Shown: piece by piece, positions 22,890-31,048 of the stretch
How positions within the stretch are numbered: position 1 is the stretch's first letter
Layout: each line of letters begins with the position of its first letter
Assembly (NCBI RefSeq): GCF_016888125.1
Contig: NZ_JACSWA010000426.1
Location: 1 to 53,378, forward strand
DNA length: 53,378 nucleotides
Reading direction: 5' to 3'
Source of the DNA: Spirulina sp. CCY15215
GTDB lineage: Bacteria; Cyanobacteriota; Cyanobacteriia; Cyanobacteriales; Spirulinaceae
Position numbers and translations under genes: made by a program
The notes under the pieces: model-generated
Told to the model about the DNA's origin: nothing
Seen by the model: only the letters and a program-made list of their open reading frames with translations
Databases searched by the model: none

Positions 22890-23684
22890 ATGATTCAATT
22901 AGAAAAGATTCAAGTTAAATTTAATCCCGATACACCTTTAGAAACCATCGCCTTAAAAGCAATTGATTTAACAATTCCAGAAGGTCAATTTGTCACCGTT
23001 ATTGGCAGTAATGGGGCAGGAAAATCAACTTTATTAAATGTACTGAGTGGGGATATTATTCCCCAACAAGGGAGAGTTTTAATTGGCGATCGCGATGTCA
23101 CCCACTGGCAAACTGCAAGGCGATCGCAATGGGTTGCAAGGGTGTTTCAAAACCCTTTAGCAGGAAGTTGTCCCGATCTAAGCGTAGAGGAGAATTTAGC
23201 ATTAGCTTATCGTCGAGGTAAAGAAAGACGCTTACAACCGGCTTTGAATCATCGCTTACGAGAAATGTTTCGGGAAAAATTGGCAAGTTTGGGACTGGGG
23301 TTAGAGAAAAGATTGCGCGATCGCATGGGACTCTTATCGGGAGGTCAGCGTCAAGCCGTTAGTTTACTCATGTCCACTTTATCATCTCATCAAATTCTTT
23401 TACTTGACGAACATACCGCCGCCCTCGACCCAAAAACAGCCGCTTATATTCTACAATTAACCCAGCAAATTGTGGCAGAAAGAAACCTAACAACATTAAT
23501 GGTAACTCATAGTATGGGGCAAGCGTTGGAGTTGGGAACTCGCACTCTCATGTTACACGAAGGAGAGATTATTTTTGACATTCAAGATAAAGCGCGATCG
23601 GGTTTAAAAGTAGGCGATTTACTCGATCTATTTCAGCAGCAACAACAAGAAAATTTAGCGGATGATGCCCTACTTTTGGGATAA
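22890..23684 (+). CDS. ABC transporter ATP-binding protein (TrpZ-like)
   Basis: 264 residues. Walker A GSNGAGKSTL, Q-loop VFQNPLAGSCPDLSV, signature LLSGGQRQAVSL, Walker B ILLLDEHTAALDP and H-loop VTHSMGQAL. The DEHTAALDP wording and the PLAG Q-loop are characteristic of the ATPases in this importer group. It is co-transcribed with the permease gene four bases upstream. No terminator of quality follows, only a small AT-rich inverted repeat near 23704-23717. Confidence 0.92.
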   Translation: MIQLEKIQVKFNPDTPLETIALKAIDLTIPEGQFVTVIGSNGAGKSTLLNVLSGDIIPQQGRVLIGDRDVTHWQTARRSQWVARVFQNPLAGSCPDLSVEENLALAYRRGKERRLQPALNHRLREMFREKLASLGLGLEKRLRDRMGLLSGGQRQAVSLLMSTLSSHQILLLDEHTAALDPKTAAYILQLTQQIVAERNLTTLMVTHSMGQALELGTRTLMLHEGEIIFDIQDKARSGLKVGDLLDLFQQQQQENLADDALLLG

Positions 23685-23711
23685 ACTTTACTAAAAAAAG
23701 AGATTTTAGTT

Positions 23712-23980
23712 CTAAAACTTTTTCCCGCGATCGCGTCGTGGAGTTTGTATTACTTTTTCGGAGTCATAAATTTTTGATAAGCCGTCATCTAGCGTGAATA
23801 TTTCGACTTCAAAATTTCGTCTAGGAATGGAAGCAGAAATTGCGTACCTGCTTTTTTTTCTTCTTCTATTTTGCGATCGATTCTTTCTTGATTCCATTCA
23901 CTCTCTTTTGAATGTTTCCCCGGAATTTCCAGCCATTCACAGAGAATTGAGGTATCGATGATTAATATTTTTTGCTTCAT
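23712..23980 (-). pseudogene. Remnant of a PIN-like domain gene, internally deleted and frameshifted
   Basis: The first 50 residues from ATG 23980 (MKQKILIIDTSILCEWLEIP, then a charged segment to GTQFLLPF) look like the start of a PIN-like nuclease with its first acidic residue in IIDTS. After about 23828 the frame soon ends without the middle of the domain. In another frame, 23820 to 23712 encodes EVEIFTLDDGLSKIY, which resembles a PIN C terminus with the last conserved Asp. So a large central part is missing and the frame is broken. It starts 9 bases after the AAA ATPase gene on the same strand and was probably its partner. Confidence 0.6.
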
Positions 23981-23989
23981 TTTGTCTCT

Positions 23990-25228
23990 CTAAAGTCTTT
24001 GCAAGCTATTTTCTAATAAACTTTCTCGAACAATTTCGCCTAACGATCCTGAAGAAATTAATTTAGCTAAATTATCCATATCTTCTAGAGGGATAATTTG
24101 ACTTTCTCCAGTTTCCATATTGCGATACACAATCATAATAAAGGGCAGAAAATCTGGGATTAATTCATCGAGTAATGCGGGATTATGAGTAGTTAATAAA
24201 ACATCAATCTGGCGTTTTTTTCCAATATCTCGTAACATCTCTAGAAGTAATCCGGCACGAGAAGGATGTAAACCATTTTCTACTTCTTCAATTACAACCA
24301 AACTATGTGCAGGTAGAGTGAGCATTGCTGTTAAAAGCGCCAAAAATTTTAAGATTCCATCAGACATTACTCTTGGGTAAATTTGAAGAGGTGATGCCTT
24401 TTCATTCAAAGTTTCCTCACAGTACAATATGGCATCTTCACCCCACGATCCAACAATTTCTACCCATACTTTTTGAATGTTGAATTCAGGGATTTGAGCA
24501 AGATAACGGCATAATTCATTTTCCAGACTCAATTTTTGATATTCGGGTAATGCTGCTATTACACCTGCTATATTTGAAGCATCCCGTTCTAAGTTTGGGG
24601 AAAGTTTAGAATAGTTTCTCATTTTAGAGGGAATCGGATTAAAAACAAAAATCTTTCGCAAGCGATCGAAGGTTTTTACATGAGCAACTTGAGCATTCTG
24701 GAGAGAATCAAAACCAGAACATAAAACTTTTTTTTCTACATATAGTGGATAAGATGGTTGTTCTGTCCACAATCTTTCATAAGTTTCGAGATGTTCTTGT
24801 CTAATTTCATAATAACTTGCATCAGGTAATAAAGAATTTATTTCAATTGGTTCGAGATGTTCTCTACTTTTTTCTGTAATCAAATTTATAGACTCGTGTT
24901 TTAAAGATAAACCTTTGTTTGTATCAATTGTTAAACTGTAAAGATAATCGGAATCTTGGTCTCCATCAATAACAACTTTCAAACTAAATTCATGTTCCGA
25001 TTTTCGAGTTGCCCATTCAGATCCGCCTCTAATTTCTGATGTATTGCCGTTACCATTGAGTGCAGTTTCAAATGTTTCCTTTCTAGCAATGCGACTCAAA
25101 AAATCGAAAGCATCAATAATATTCGATTTTCCACTGGCATTTTTACCGATCAAAACAGTTATCGGATCGATATATAAATCGGCTTTTCGGAAACTTTTCC
25201 AATTTTCTAGAGTTAGTTTTTTAATCAT
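23990..25228 (-). CDS. AAA15/SMC-like AAA family ATPase
   Basis: 412 residues with the ABC-type head split by an insert: Walker A LIGKNASGKSNIIDAF (about residue 30), a middle helical/beta region, signature-like YPRVMSDGILKFLALL, Walker B LVVIEEVENGLHPSR and the switch motif TTHNPALLDE. This is the AAA15/AAA21 group related to OLD and RecF ATPases; many relatives are paired with nucleases or toxins in defence or toxin-antitoxin-like modules. The adjoining PIN-like gene is broken, so any two-gene system is no longer complete here. The ATPase frame is intact. Confidence 0.85.
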   Translation of the reverse strand: MIKKLTLENWKSFRKADLYIDPITVLIGKNASGKSNIIDAFDFLSRIARKETFETALNGNGNTSEIRGGSEWATRKSEHEFSLKVVIDGDQDSDYLYSLTIDTNKGLSLKHESINLITEKSREHLEPIEINSLLPDASYYEIRQEHLETYERLWTEQPSYPLYVEKKVLCSGFDSLQNAQVAHVKTFDRLRKIFVFNPIPSKMRNYSKLSPNLERDASNIAGVIAALPEYQKLSLENELCRYLAQIPEFNIQKVWVEIVGSWGEDAILYCEETLNEKASPLQIYPRVMSDGILKFLALLTAMLTLPAHSLVVIEEVENGLHPSRAGLLLEMLRDIGKKRQIDVLLTTHNPALLDELIPDFLPFIMIVYRNMETGESQIIPLEDMDNLAKLISSGSLGEIVRESLLENSLQRL

Positions 25229-25386
25229 GATAACCTTATAGCTTTATAAATAATTAATTGGTACAACTGAGAAGTAAACCAGTGAGAAAAAAGGGTTTGC
25301 ACACGATCGCGGCAATAGCCAATAATCAGTCCCGCAAACCCAAGAATATTCCCTGCTAAAATTTCGCGTTTAGTCCTTTCTCTCCG

Positions 25387-26415
25387 TCATAAATCTAAAT
25401 CGCAGAATTCAGATTTTAATTCGCGTTCCATCAAGGCTTGAACCGCTTCTTGAGGGGTAATGCGACCCCGTAGAAGACGATGAACTTGACGAGAAATGGG
25501 AACAGGAATGCCTTCGCGATCGGCAAGTTTCATCAAAACATTAGTCGTATTAACCCCCTCTGCGGTACCCACCAAATTTTCTAAAATTTCCTCTAAAGTT
25601 TTACCTTGAGAAAGGCCGTAACCTACCTGATAGTTCCGGGAAAGAGGACTATCGCAAGTTGCGAGTAAATCGCCCAAACCCGATAACCCGAAAAATGTTT
25701 CGGGATCGGCACCCAAATGCGCCCCTACGCGAATCATTTCCGGTAAAGCCCGCGTTAGTAAAGCAGCTTTGGCATTGGTTCCTAATTGCAGTCCATCGCA
25801 GACTCCCGAGGCGATCGCCATGACATTTTTTAAAGTTCCTCCCAATTCTGTGCCAATGGGGTCGCCATTCACATAAACTCGAAAACTATCACAGGAAAAC
25901 AATTCTTGCACGATTTCTGCCGCTTGTTCGTTTTGGCTGGCTACAACCGTTGCAGCCGGCAATTCTTTCATAATTTCCTTAGAAAGATTCGGCCCCGATA
26001 AGACAACAATGGGATGATTGGGAAAGGCTTCTTGCCATATTTGTGAGGGAGTACAAGTAGTCAGAGGATCTAAGCCTTTGGTGGAGGTAACAAAGATAAT
26101 ATCCTCGGGAATTTCTAATTTTTGCAACTGTTCGACTACCGATCGCACTCCTTTCATCGAGACGGCTGACAGAATGACTTTCGCCCCGGCGATCGCCTTG
26201 TCCAAAGGTTCGGAACTACTGCGGGACCACAACCGCACGCGGTGATTGCTGCGTTCTGATACTTTAGCGAGAGCCGTTCCCCACGCCCCCGAACCAATCA
26301 CAGTTAAGCGAGTCGGAAGATCGGGAGAAAAAGAAAGAAAATCAACTTGGTCTTGAGTTTCTCGGTTAGTGAGGGTTTCCAAGGCAGCAGAGTTTGTAGT
26401 CGCTGGATTAGTCAT
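25387..26415 (-). CDS. gpsA: NAD(P)H-dependent glycerol-3-phosphate dehydrogenase
   Basis: 342 residues. The enzyme makes sn-glycerol 3-phosphate from dihydroxyacetone phosphate for phospholipid synthesis. It shows the Rossmann motif VIGSGAWGTALA after a 35-residue N-terminal extension, AVSMKGVRSV, STKGLDPLT, VVLSGPNLSKEI, the catalytic-lysine region LKNVMAIASGVCDG and GLGDLLATCDSPLSRN. The extension (TTNSAALETLTNRE) is poorly conserved, so a later start is possible, but no good alternative ATG precedes the Rossmann motif. Confidence 0.95.
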   Translation of the reverse strand: MTNPATTNSAALETLTNRETQDQVDFLSFSPDLPTRLTVIGSGAWGTALAKVSERSNHRVRLWSRSSSEPLDKAIAGAKVILSAVSMKGVRSVVEQLQKLEIPEDIIFVTSTKGLDPLTTCTPSQIWQEAFPNHPIVVLSGPNLSKEIMKELPAATVVASQNEQAAEIVQELFSCDSFRVYVNGDPIGTELGGTLKNVMAIASGVCDGLQLGTNAKAALLTRALPEMIRVGAHLGADPETFFGLSGLGDLLATCDSPLSRNYQVGYGLSQGKTLEEILENLVGTAEGVNTTNVLMKLADREGIPVPISRQVHRLLRGRITPQEAVQALMERELKSEFCDLDL

Positions 26416-26627
26416 ATAATTCTTTGAAATTCAACAAAAACCGAACCTGAATAAATTGTCTTCTGGGTAGAAGGATTGACGAGAGTTGCCAACAACATTA
26501 CGATTGAGGTTTGGGCGTTGAAGTTGAAGATTTCAAGATAGACATCAAGAGAGATATCTAGATCGATCCTTAAACTCGCAACACAATCTTATGGTAGCGA
26601 ATCCTCTCAGATTATTAAATTTAATCC

Positions 26628-27068
26628 ATGACTTATCGCAATCCCATCCCGACAGTTGATATCATTATCGAATTAACCGATCGCCGCGATCGCCCCATTA
26701 TTCTCATTGAACGGCAAAACCCTCCTTATGGTTGGGCTATTCCTGGAGGTTTTGTAGACTATGGGGAAACGATGGAAACAGCAGCCTTTCGAGAAGCCAA
26801 AGAGGAAATTAGCCTCGAGGTGGAACTTCTCGAACAATTTTACGTTTATTCCCACCCCGATCGCGATCCCCGCAAACATACTATAAGTGTTGTCTTTTTA
26901 GCCACAGCAACGGGAGAACCCAAAGCAGCAGACGATGCCAAAAACCTAGCCCTTTTCTCTCAATGGGAAATTCCTACAAATCTCTGTTTCGATCACGCGC
27001 AAATCCTGAAAGATTATTGGTACTATCGTAACTATGGAATACGCCCTCGTTTGATTATACGCTCTTAA
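26628..27068 (+). CDS. NUDIX hydrolase
   Basis: 146 residues. The Nudix box is present: [21 protein letters not shown] followed by IS, where the usual Gly after EE-x is Ser. The N terminus [22 protein letters not shown] and the PGGFVDYGE wording fit the ADP-ribose pyrophosphatase or NMN-type Nudix group; substrate is not determinable. A second, different NUDIX gene is at 45362-45844. It is divergent from gpsA, with 212 bases between. Confidence 0.88.
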   Translation: MTYRNPIPTVDIIIELTDRRDRPIILIERQNPPYGWAIPGGFVDYGETMETAAFREAKEEISLEVELLEQFYVYSHPDRDPRKHTISVVFLATATGEPKAADDAKNLALFSQWEIPTNLCFDHAQILKDYWYYRNYGIRPRLIIRS

Positions 27069-27239
27069 ATATACCAAAAAGATAATGGTAACGAAGAAAA
27101 CAATTTCCTAAAGCCAGATTAGGAATATATAATAAATATGGTGGATTTGGAGAATTGCCGGATTTAGTTGTTTCCTCAACGAAATAAGTAGAAGAACGAT
27201 TTACCTTATTTACAAATATAATATAGAGAGAAACTAAAA

Positions 27240-28859
27240 ATGGATTCCGTTACAGAAAAAGCCAACAATTTGTTGATTGTTGATGATACACCTGCTAATC
27301 TCCGTTTGCTGTCTACCATGCTAGGGGGAAAAGGATATAAAGTTCGCAGCGTAATGAATGGACAAATGGCTATTAAAGCGGCACAAGCCAAGCCTCCTGA
27401 TTTAGTTTTATTGGATATTAATATGCCGCAAATGAATGGCTATGAAGTTTGTACGCACTTGAAGGAGGATGAGAGGACGCGAGACATTCCTGTGATTTTT
27501 TTAAGTGCTTTAGATGATGTTTTGGATAAAATTAAAGCCTTTACCGTTGGGGGAGTGGATTATATTACTAAACCTTTTCATTTGGAAGAAGTATTAATCC
27601 GCGTACAAAATCATATTGCCCTCAAAGAAGCTAAAAATGAAATTGCCCGCAAGTCAGAGGTTTTAGAAGCCTTTAGCAATAATCTCAAAGCGTTACATCG
27701 TTTGGATACAACGGAGTATCAAGATTTTACCGCACAATTTGCAGATTATCTCGCGACGGGGTGTAAAATTCTCGGATTTCCAACGGGTGTTATCAGTAAG
27801 ATTGAAGGAGATATTTATACTATTAAAGCCGCGCGATCGCCTTGGGATTTTCTTCAGCAAGATCGAGAATTTGCTTTAAAAGATACTTTTTGTATCGCAA
27901 CCGTTAAAAGTAAGTCAACTAGCGCTTATGATAATATTAGTCAAATTCCTGAATTAGTCGATCATCCTTATTATACAAATTATACTTTGCAATCTTATCT
28001 CGGTACGCCAATTTGGGTCAATGGCAAAATTTACGGAACCCTGAATTTTTCTTCCCAGGAAATTCGCGTCCAAAAATTTGAGGTACAAGAAAAAGAAATT
28101 ATTGAATTAATGGCGCAAAGTTTAGGGAAAGCGATCGCGGCAGATCAAATTGAAAATCAACGTCGGGAAGCCGTGAAAGCCTTACAAATAGAGCAGCAAA
28201 AATCCGAGACTTTGCTTTTAAATATTCTCCCACAAAAGATTGCTAAACGTCTCAAACAGGCACCAGAATCTATTGCTGAACAGTTTGATGAAGCAACAAT
28301 TTTATTTGCTGATATTGTCGGATTTACTCAATTATCTACTCTGGTTAAACCTTTGGAATTGGTAAGTTTTCTCAATCAAATCTTTTCCGCTTTCGATAAA
28401 TTAGCGTTAGAATTAGGAGTCGAGAAGATCAAAACAGTAGGAGATGCTTATATGTTAGCGGGAGGACTCCCCGTTGTGCGAGAAAATCATGTGGAAGCGA
28501 TCGCCGATGCTGCCTTAGCAATGCTGGAAAAAATTAAAAACTTTCACTTATCCTTAACAGAGTTTGAGGGAAAACGCGATCGCCAATTTGAGATTCGCAT
28601 CGGCATTCATCTAGGATCGGTGGTTGCTGGAGTTTTAGGAACGAGCAAATTTTCTTACGATCTTTGGGGCGATACTGTTAATGTAGCCTCTCGCATGGAG
28701 TCTACAGGAGAACCTGGTAAAATTCAAGTAACCGAAATTGTTTATGAAAAACTCAAAGATCTTTATCTGCTGGAAAAAAGAGGATTGGTCGAAATTAAAG
28801 GCAAGGGAGAAATGGTAACATACTGGTTATTAGGAAAAAATGTTGATAATAAACAATAA
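27240..28859 (+). CDS. Response regulator - GAF - class III nucleotide cyclase
   Basis: 539 residues. A receiver domain (residues about 10-130; LLIVDDTPAN, phosphoacceptor Asp59 in LVLLDINMP, and ITKPF), a GAF domain (about 160-305), a helical linker and a class III cyclase domain (about 345-530). The cyclase has both metal-binding Asp (FADIVGFT, TVGDAYM), the Lys in EKIKTVGDAY and Asp in DLWGDTVNVASRM, the combination expected of adenylate rather than guanylate cyclases. It should link a phosphorelay to cAMP. No cognate kinase is adjacent. It is followed after six bases by a glycosyltransferase gene. Confidence 0.9.
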   Translation: MDSVTEKANNLLIVDDTPANLRLLSTMLGGKGYKVRSVMNGQMAIKAAQAKPPDLVLLDINMPQMNGYEVCTHLKEDERTRDIPVIFLSALDDVLDKIKAFTVGGVDYITKPFHLEEVLIRVQNHIALKEAKNEIARKSEVLEAFSNNLKALHRLDTTEYQDFTAQFADYLATGCKILGFPTGVISKIEGDIYTIKAARSPWDFLQQDREFALKDTFCIATVKSKSTSAYDNISQIPELVDHPYYTNYTLQSYLGTPIWVNGKIYGTLNFSSQEIRVQKFEVQEKEIIELMAQSLGKAIAADQIENQRREAVKALQIEQQKSETLLLNILPQKIAKRLKQAPESIAEQFDEATILFADIVGFTQLSTLVKPLELVSFLNQIFSAFDKLALELGVEKIKTVGDAYMLAGGLPVVRENHVEAIADAALAMLEKIKNFHLSLTEFEGKRDRQFEIRIGIHLGSVVAGVLGTSKFSYDLWGDTVNVASRMESTGEPGKIQVTEIVYEKLKDLYLLEKRGLVEIKGKGEMVTYWLLGKNVDNKQ

Positions 28860-28865
28860 CGAATT

Positions 28866-29795
28866 ATGTTTCTAAGTATTGTTATTCCGACTTATAATCG
28901 CCAACCAATTTTAGCAAAGTGCTTAAGGGCATTAGAGTCTCAAGACTTGAGGTTTAATGGTATAATTGAAGGTTATGAAATTATAGTTGTTGATGATGGT
29001 TCAACGGATGGAACATTAGATTGGTTGCAAGCAGAAAAAACAGAATTTCCTCATGTTATAACTCGTTCCCAAAATCATCAGGGTCCCGCAGCAGCCCGTA
29101 ATTTAGGGGTAGAAGTCTCTCGAGGTGATATAATTATTTTTATTGATAGCGATCTAGTAGTTACGGAAAAATTCTTACAATCTCATGCCGATCGCCTATT
29201 ACAAGGAGAAAAAGAATATAATAGCGATCGCATTTTTACTTATGGTTGGGTGATTAATACTTGCAATTTCACAAATCCGACTTCAGAACCCTATAAAATT
29301 ACTGATTTTTCTGCGGCTTATTTTGCGACGGGAAATGTGGCGATCGCCAAAAAATGGCTACTTGAAGCAGGTTTATTTGACACTCGATTTCAACTCTACG
29401 GTTGGGAAGATTTAGAATTAGGAGTACGTTTGAAAAAATTAGGTTTAAAGTTGCTTAAATGTCCCGAAGCCGTCGGTTATCATTGGCATCCTGCTTTTAG
29501 TTTAAAACAAATTCCTAGCCTGATCGATCGAGAAATTCAACGGGGACGCATGGGAGTTTTATTCTATGAAAAACATCCAACTTGGGAAGTCCGAATGATG
29601 ATCCAAATGACATGGATTCATCGAATTTTATGGGGAATTCTTTCTTTAGGAGGATTGCTAAATGAAAAAACATTGGCTCCCTTTTTACAATGGCTTATCG
29701 ATCGCGGTAAGCCTCAATTGGCGTTAGAAGTTGCTCGAATTTTCCTCAACTGGTATAACGTACAAGGCGTATATTCTGCTTATAATGAAAAGTAA
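28866..29795 (+). CDS. Family 2 glycosyltransferase
   Basis: 309 residues with a GT-A fold: LSIVIPTYNRQPILAKCL at the start, IIVVDDGSTDGTLDWL, FIDSDLVVTEKFL (DxD-like metal site) and GWEDLELGVRLKKLG (the ED motif with the catalytic base). No membrane segment, so it acts on the cytoplasmic face. It may add sugar to an envelope polysaccharide or lipid; acceptor unknown. It directly follows the cyclase gene, and its last codons overlap the start of the oxidoreductase pseudogene. Confidence 0.9.
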   Translation: MFLSIVIPTYNRQPILAKCLRALESQDLRFNGIIEGYEIIVVDDGSTDGTLDWLQAEKTEFPHVITRSQNHQGPAAARNLGVEVSRGDIIIFIDSDLVVTEKFLQSHADRLLQGEKEYNSDRIFTYGWVINTCNFTNPTSEPYKITDFSAAYFATGNVAIAKKWLLEAGLFDTRFQLYGWEDLELGVRLKKLGLKLLKCPEAVGYHWHPAFSLKQIPSLIDREIQRGRMGVLFYEKHPTWEVRMMIQMTWIHRILWGILSLGGLLNEKTLAPFLQWLIDRGKPQLALEVARIFLNWYNVQGVYSAYNEK

Positions 29796-30364
29796 ATTTA
29801 AAGGTTTTATCGTTACAAAATCTGAAGATAATCAATTTATTGGTAACGTTGTCGAACAAGATTTCAGCGCACTTCCCGATGGGGATATTTTGATTCGAGT
29901 GCATTATTCTTCATTAAATTATAAAGATGCCCTTTCAGCCAGAGGAAACCGAGGAATCACGCGCAAATTTCCCCATTCCAGGGACAGATAAAGCCTTATT
30001 AAAAGCACGTTGGGCTGGTGCGATCGATACTGTCGGAGGAAACATTTTAGGTACGATCGCCAAATCCTTGCAATATGGAGGAATTGTCACCACTTGCGGT
30101 TTAGTCGCTGGCGATCGCATTACGACAACTATTTATCCTTTTATTTTACGAGGTGTGAGTTTAATTGGCATCGATTCAGTGCAATGTCCCCTATCTCTGC
30201 GTTTATTGATATGGGAAAAACTGGCCTCAGAATGGAAACCAGAAGGATTAGCAGAAATGGCTACCGCGATCGGGCTTTCTCAACTTCCCGAATATATTAC
30301 CAAGATTCTGCAAGGACAAATAACCGGGCGAATTATAGTCGATGTTGTAAACTTGCAACTTTGA
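29785..30364 (+). pseudogene. YhdH/YhfP-type quinone oxidoreductase (acrylyl-CoA reductase family), deleted and frameshifted
   Basis: From ATG 29785 the frame encodes a normal N terminus (PDGDILIRVHYSSLNYKDAL, then a stretch ending in KFPHS), ending at a TAA at 29989-29991. The expected continuation HIPGTD is found in the next frame (NFPIPGTD), consistent with loss of two bases near 29975. Directly after GTD the sequence jumps to KALLKARWAGAIDTVGG, FILRGVSLIGIDSVQCP and the C terminus. About 130 residues holding the middle of the protein and part of the nucleotide-binding domain are missing relative to the usual length of about 325. Function is almost certainly lost. Its stop codon lies inside an inverted-repeat copy at 30353-30373. 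Confidence 0.85.
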
Positions 30365-30373
30365 GATGCACCC
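30353..30373 (-). repeat. Inverted-repeat copy, left side of the Uma2 gene
   Basis: Reads TTGCAACTTTGAGATGCACC plus C on the plus strand. Its reverse complement matches all 21 bases at 38025-38045, and its TGAGATGCACCC half is the inverse of GGGTGCATCTCA at 30975-30986 on the other side of the Uma2 gene. Confidence 0.85.
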
Positions 30374-30380
30374 GTTTTCT

Positions 30381-30956
30381 TTACTTTTTCTTTGATTTTT
30401 TCAACCATCCAAATACATCTCCCACAGTTAATTTTAAATCCTGAATTAATTCTGGAACCGGTAAAATTTGCTCCTCTTCATCTAATAGTTGGGGTTGCTG
30501 TTGTGGAGGATAAATTAAAATGGAATGTGCAGAAGGATCGATTAACCATCCCATTTGACTGCCATAATTGAGAGCGTGTAAAATTTTTCCTGTAACTTTA
30601 GTTTGGCTTTGGTCTGGAGAAAGGACTTCTACGATCAAATCCGGTATATCATTAAAAATATTGGCAATCTCATCATTTTCATCGACCGGTATTTTATCCC
30701 AAGCAAAAACCGTTACATCTGGCACGATCGCACGTCCTCCAAAAACACATCGCAATTCAGGAAAGGCTTGAGCAATTTCTGATTCTTCTACGAATTGATT
30801 AATTGTTGTGACTAACTTCGCTTGAATTTTACTATGCTTTCCTTGAGGCATCGGTTTTTGCAAAATTTGACCATTAATATATTCACTGGCAGGTCGAGTT
30901 TCAGGAAGTTTGAGAAACTCCTCTATACTTATCTTTTTAATGAGTGTTTGTACCAT
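30381..30956 (-). CDS. Uma2 family (DUF820) restriction-endonuclease-fold protein
   Basis: 191 residues, very similar to the Uma2 protein at 546-1109: ISIEEFLKLPETRPASEYI, PMPQGKHSKIQ, ELRCVFGGRAIVPDVTVFAW, EVLSPDQSQTKV and GWLIDPSAHS. The Asp of PDV, the Glu of EVL and the Lys of QTK fit the PD-(D/E)XK core. The coding region is framed by GAGATGCACCC on its left and GGGTGCATCTC on its right, with 7 and 18 bases between gene and repeat, so the gene may have moved as a unit. Biological role unknown. Confidence 0.85.
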   Translation of the reverse strand: MVQTLIKKISIEEFLKLPETRPASEYINGQILQKPMPQGKHSKIQAKLVTTINQFVEESEIAQAFPELRCVFGGRAIVPDVTVFAWDKIPVDENDEIANIFNDIPDLIVEVLSPDQSQTKVTGKILHALNYGSQMGWLIDPSAHSILIYPPQQQPQLLDEEEQILPVPELIQDLKLTVGDVFGWLKKSKKK

Positions 30957-30972
30957 CGCTATTCTCCAAATT

Positions 30973-30986
30973 TAGGGTGCATCTCA
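30973..30986 (+). repeat. Inverted-repeat copy, right side of the Uma2 gene
   Basis: TAGGGTGCATCTCA, identical to 38023-38036 and inverse to the copy at 30362-30373. Confidence 0.85.
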
Positions 30987-31048
30987 GTTAAAAAAACACA
31001 GCAAGTGGGCAAGATTACCCGCACGACAAACTCCCTAGAGTTCTAAAA

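Noticed and set aside
23712-25228. An intact ATPase/nuclease defence system
   Set aside because: The nuclease-like partner is missing its middle and is frameshifted, so at best this is a remnant.
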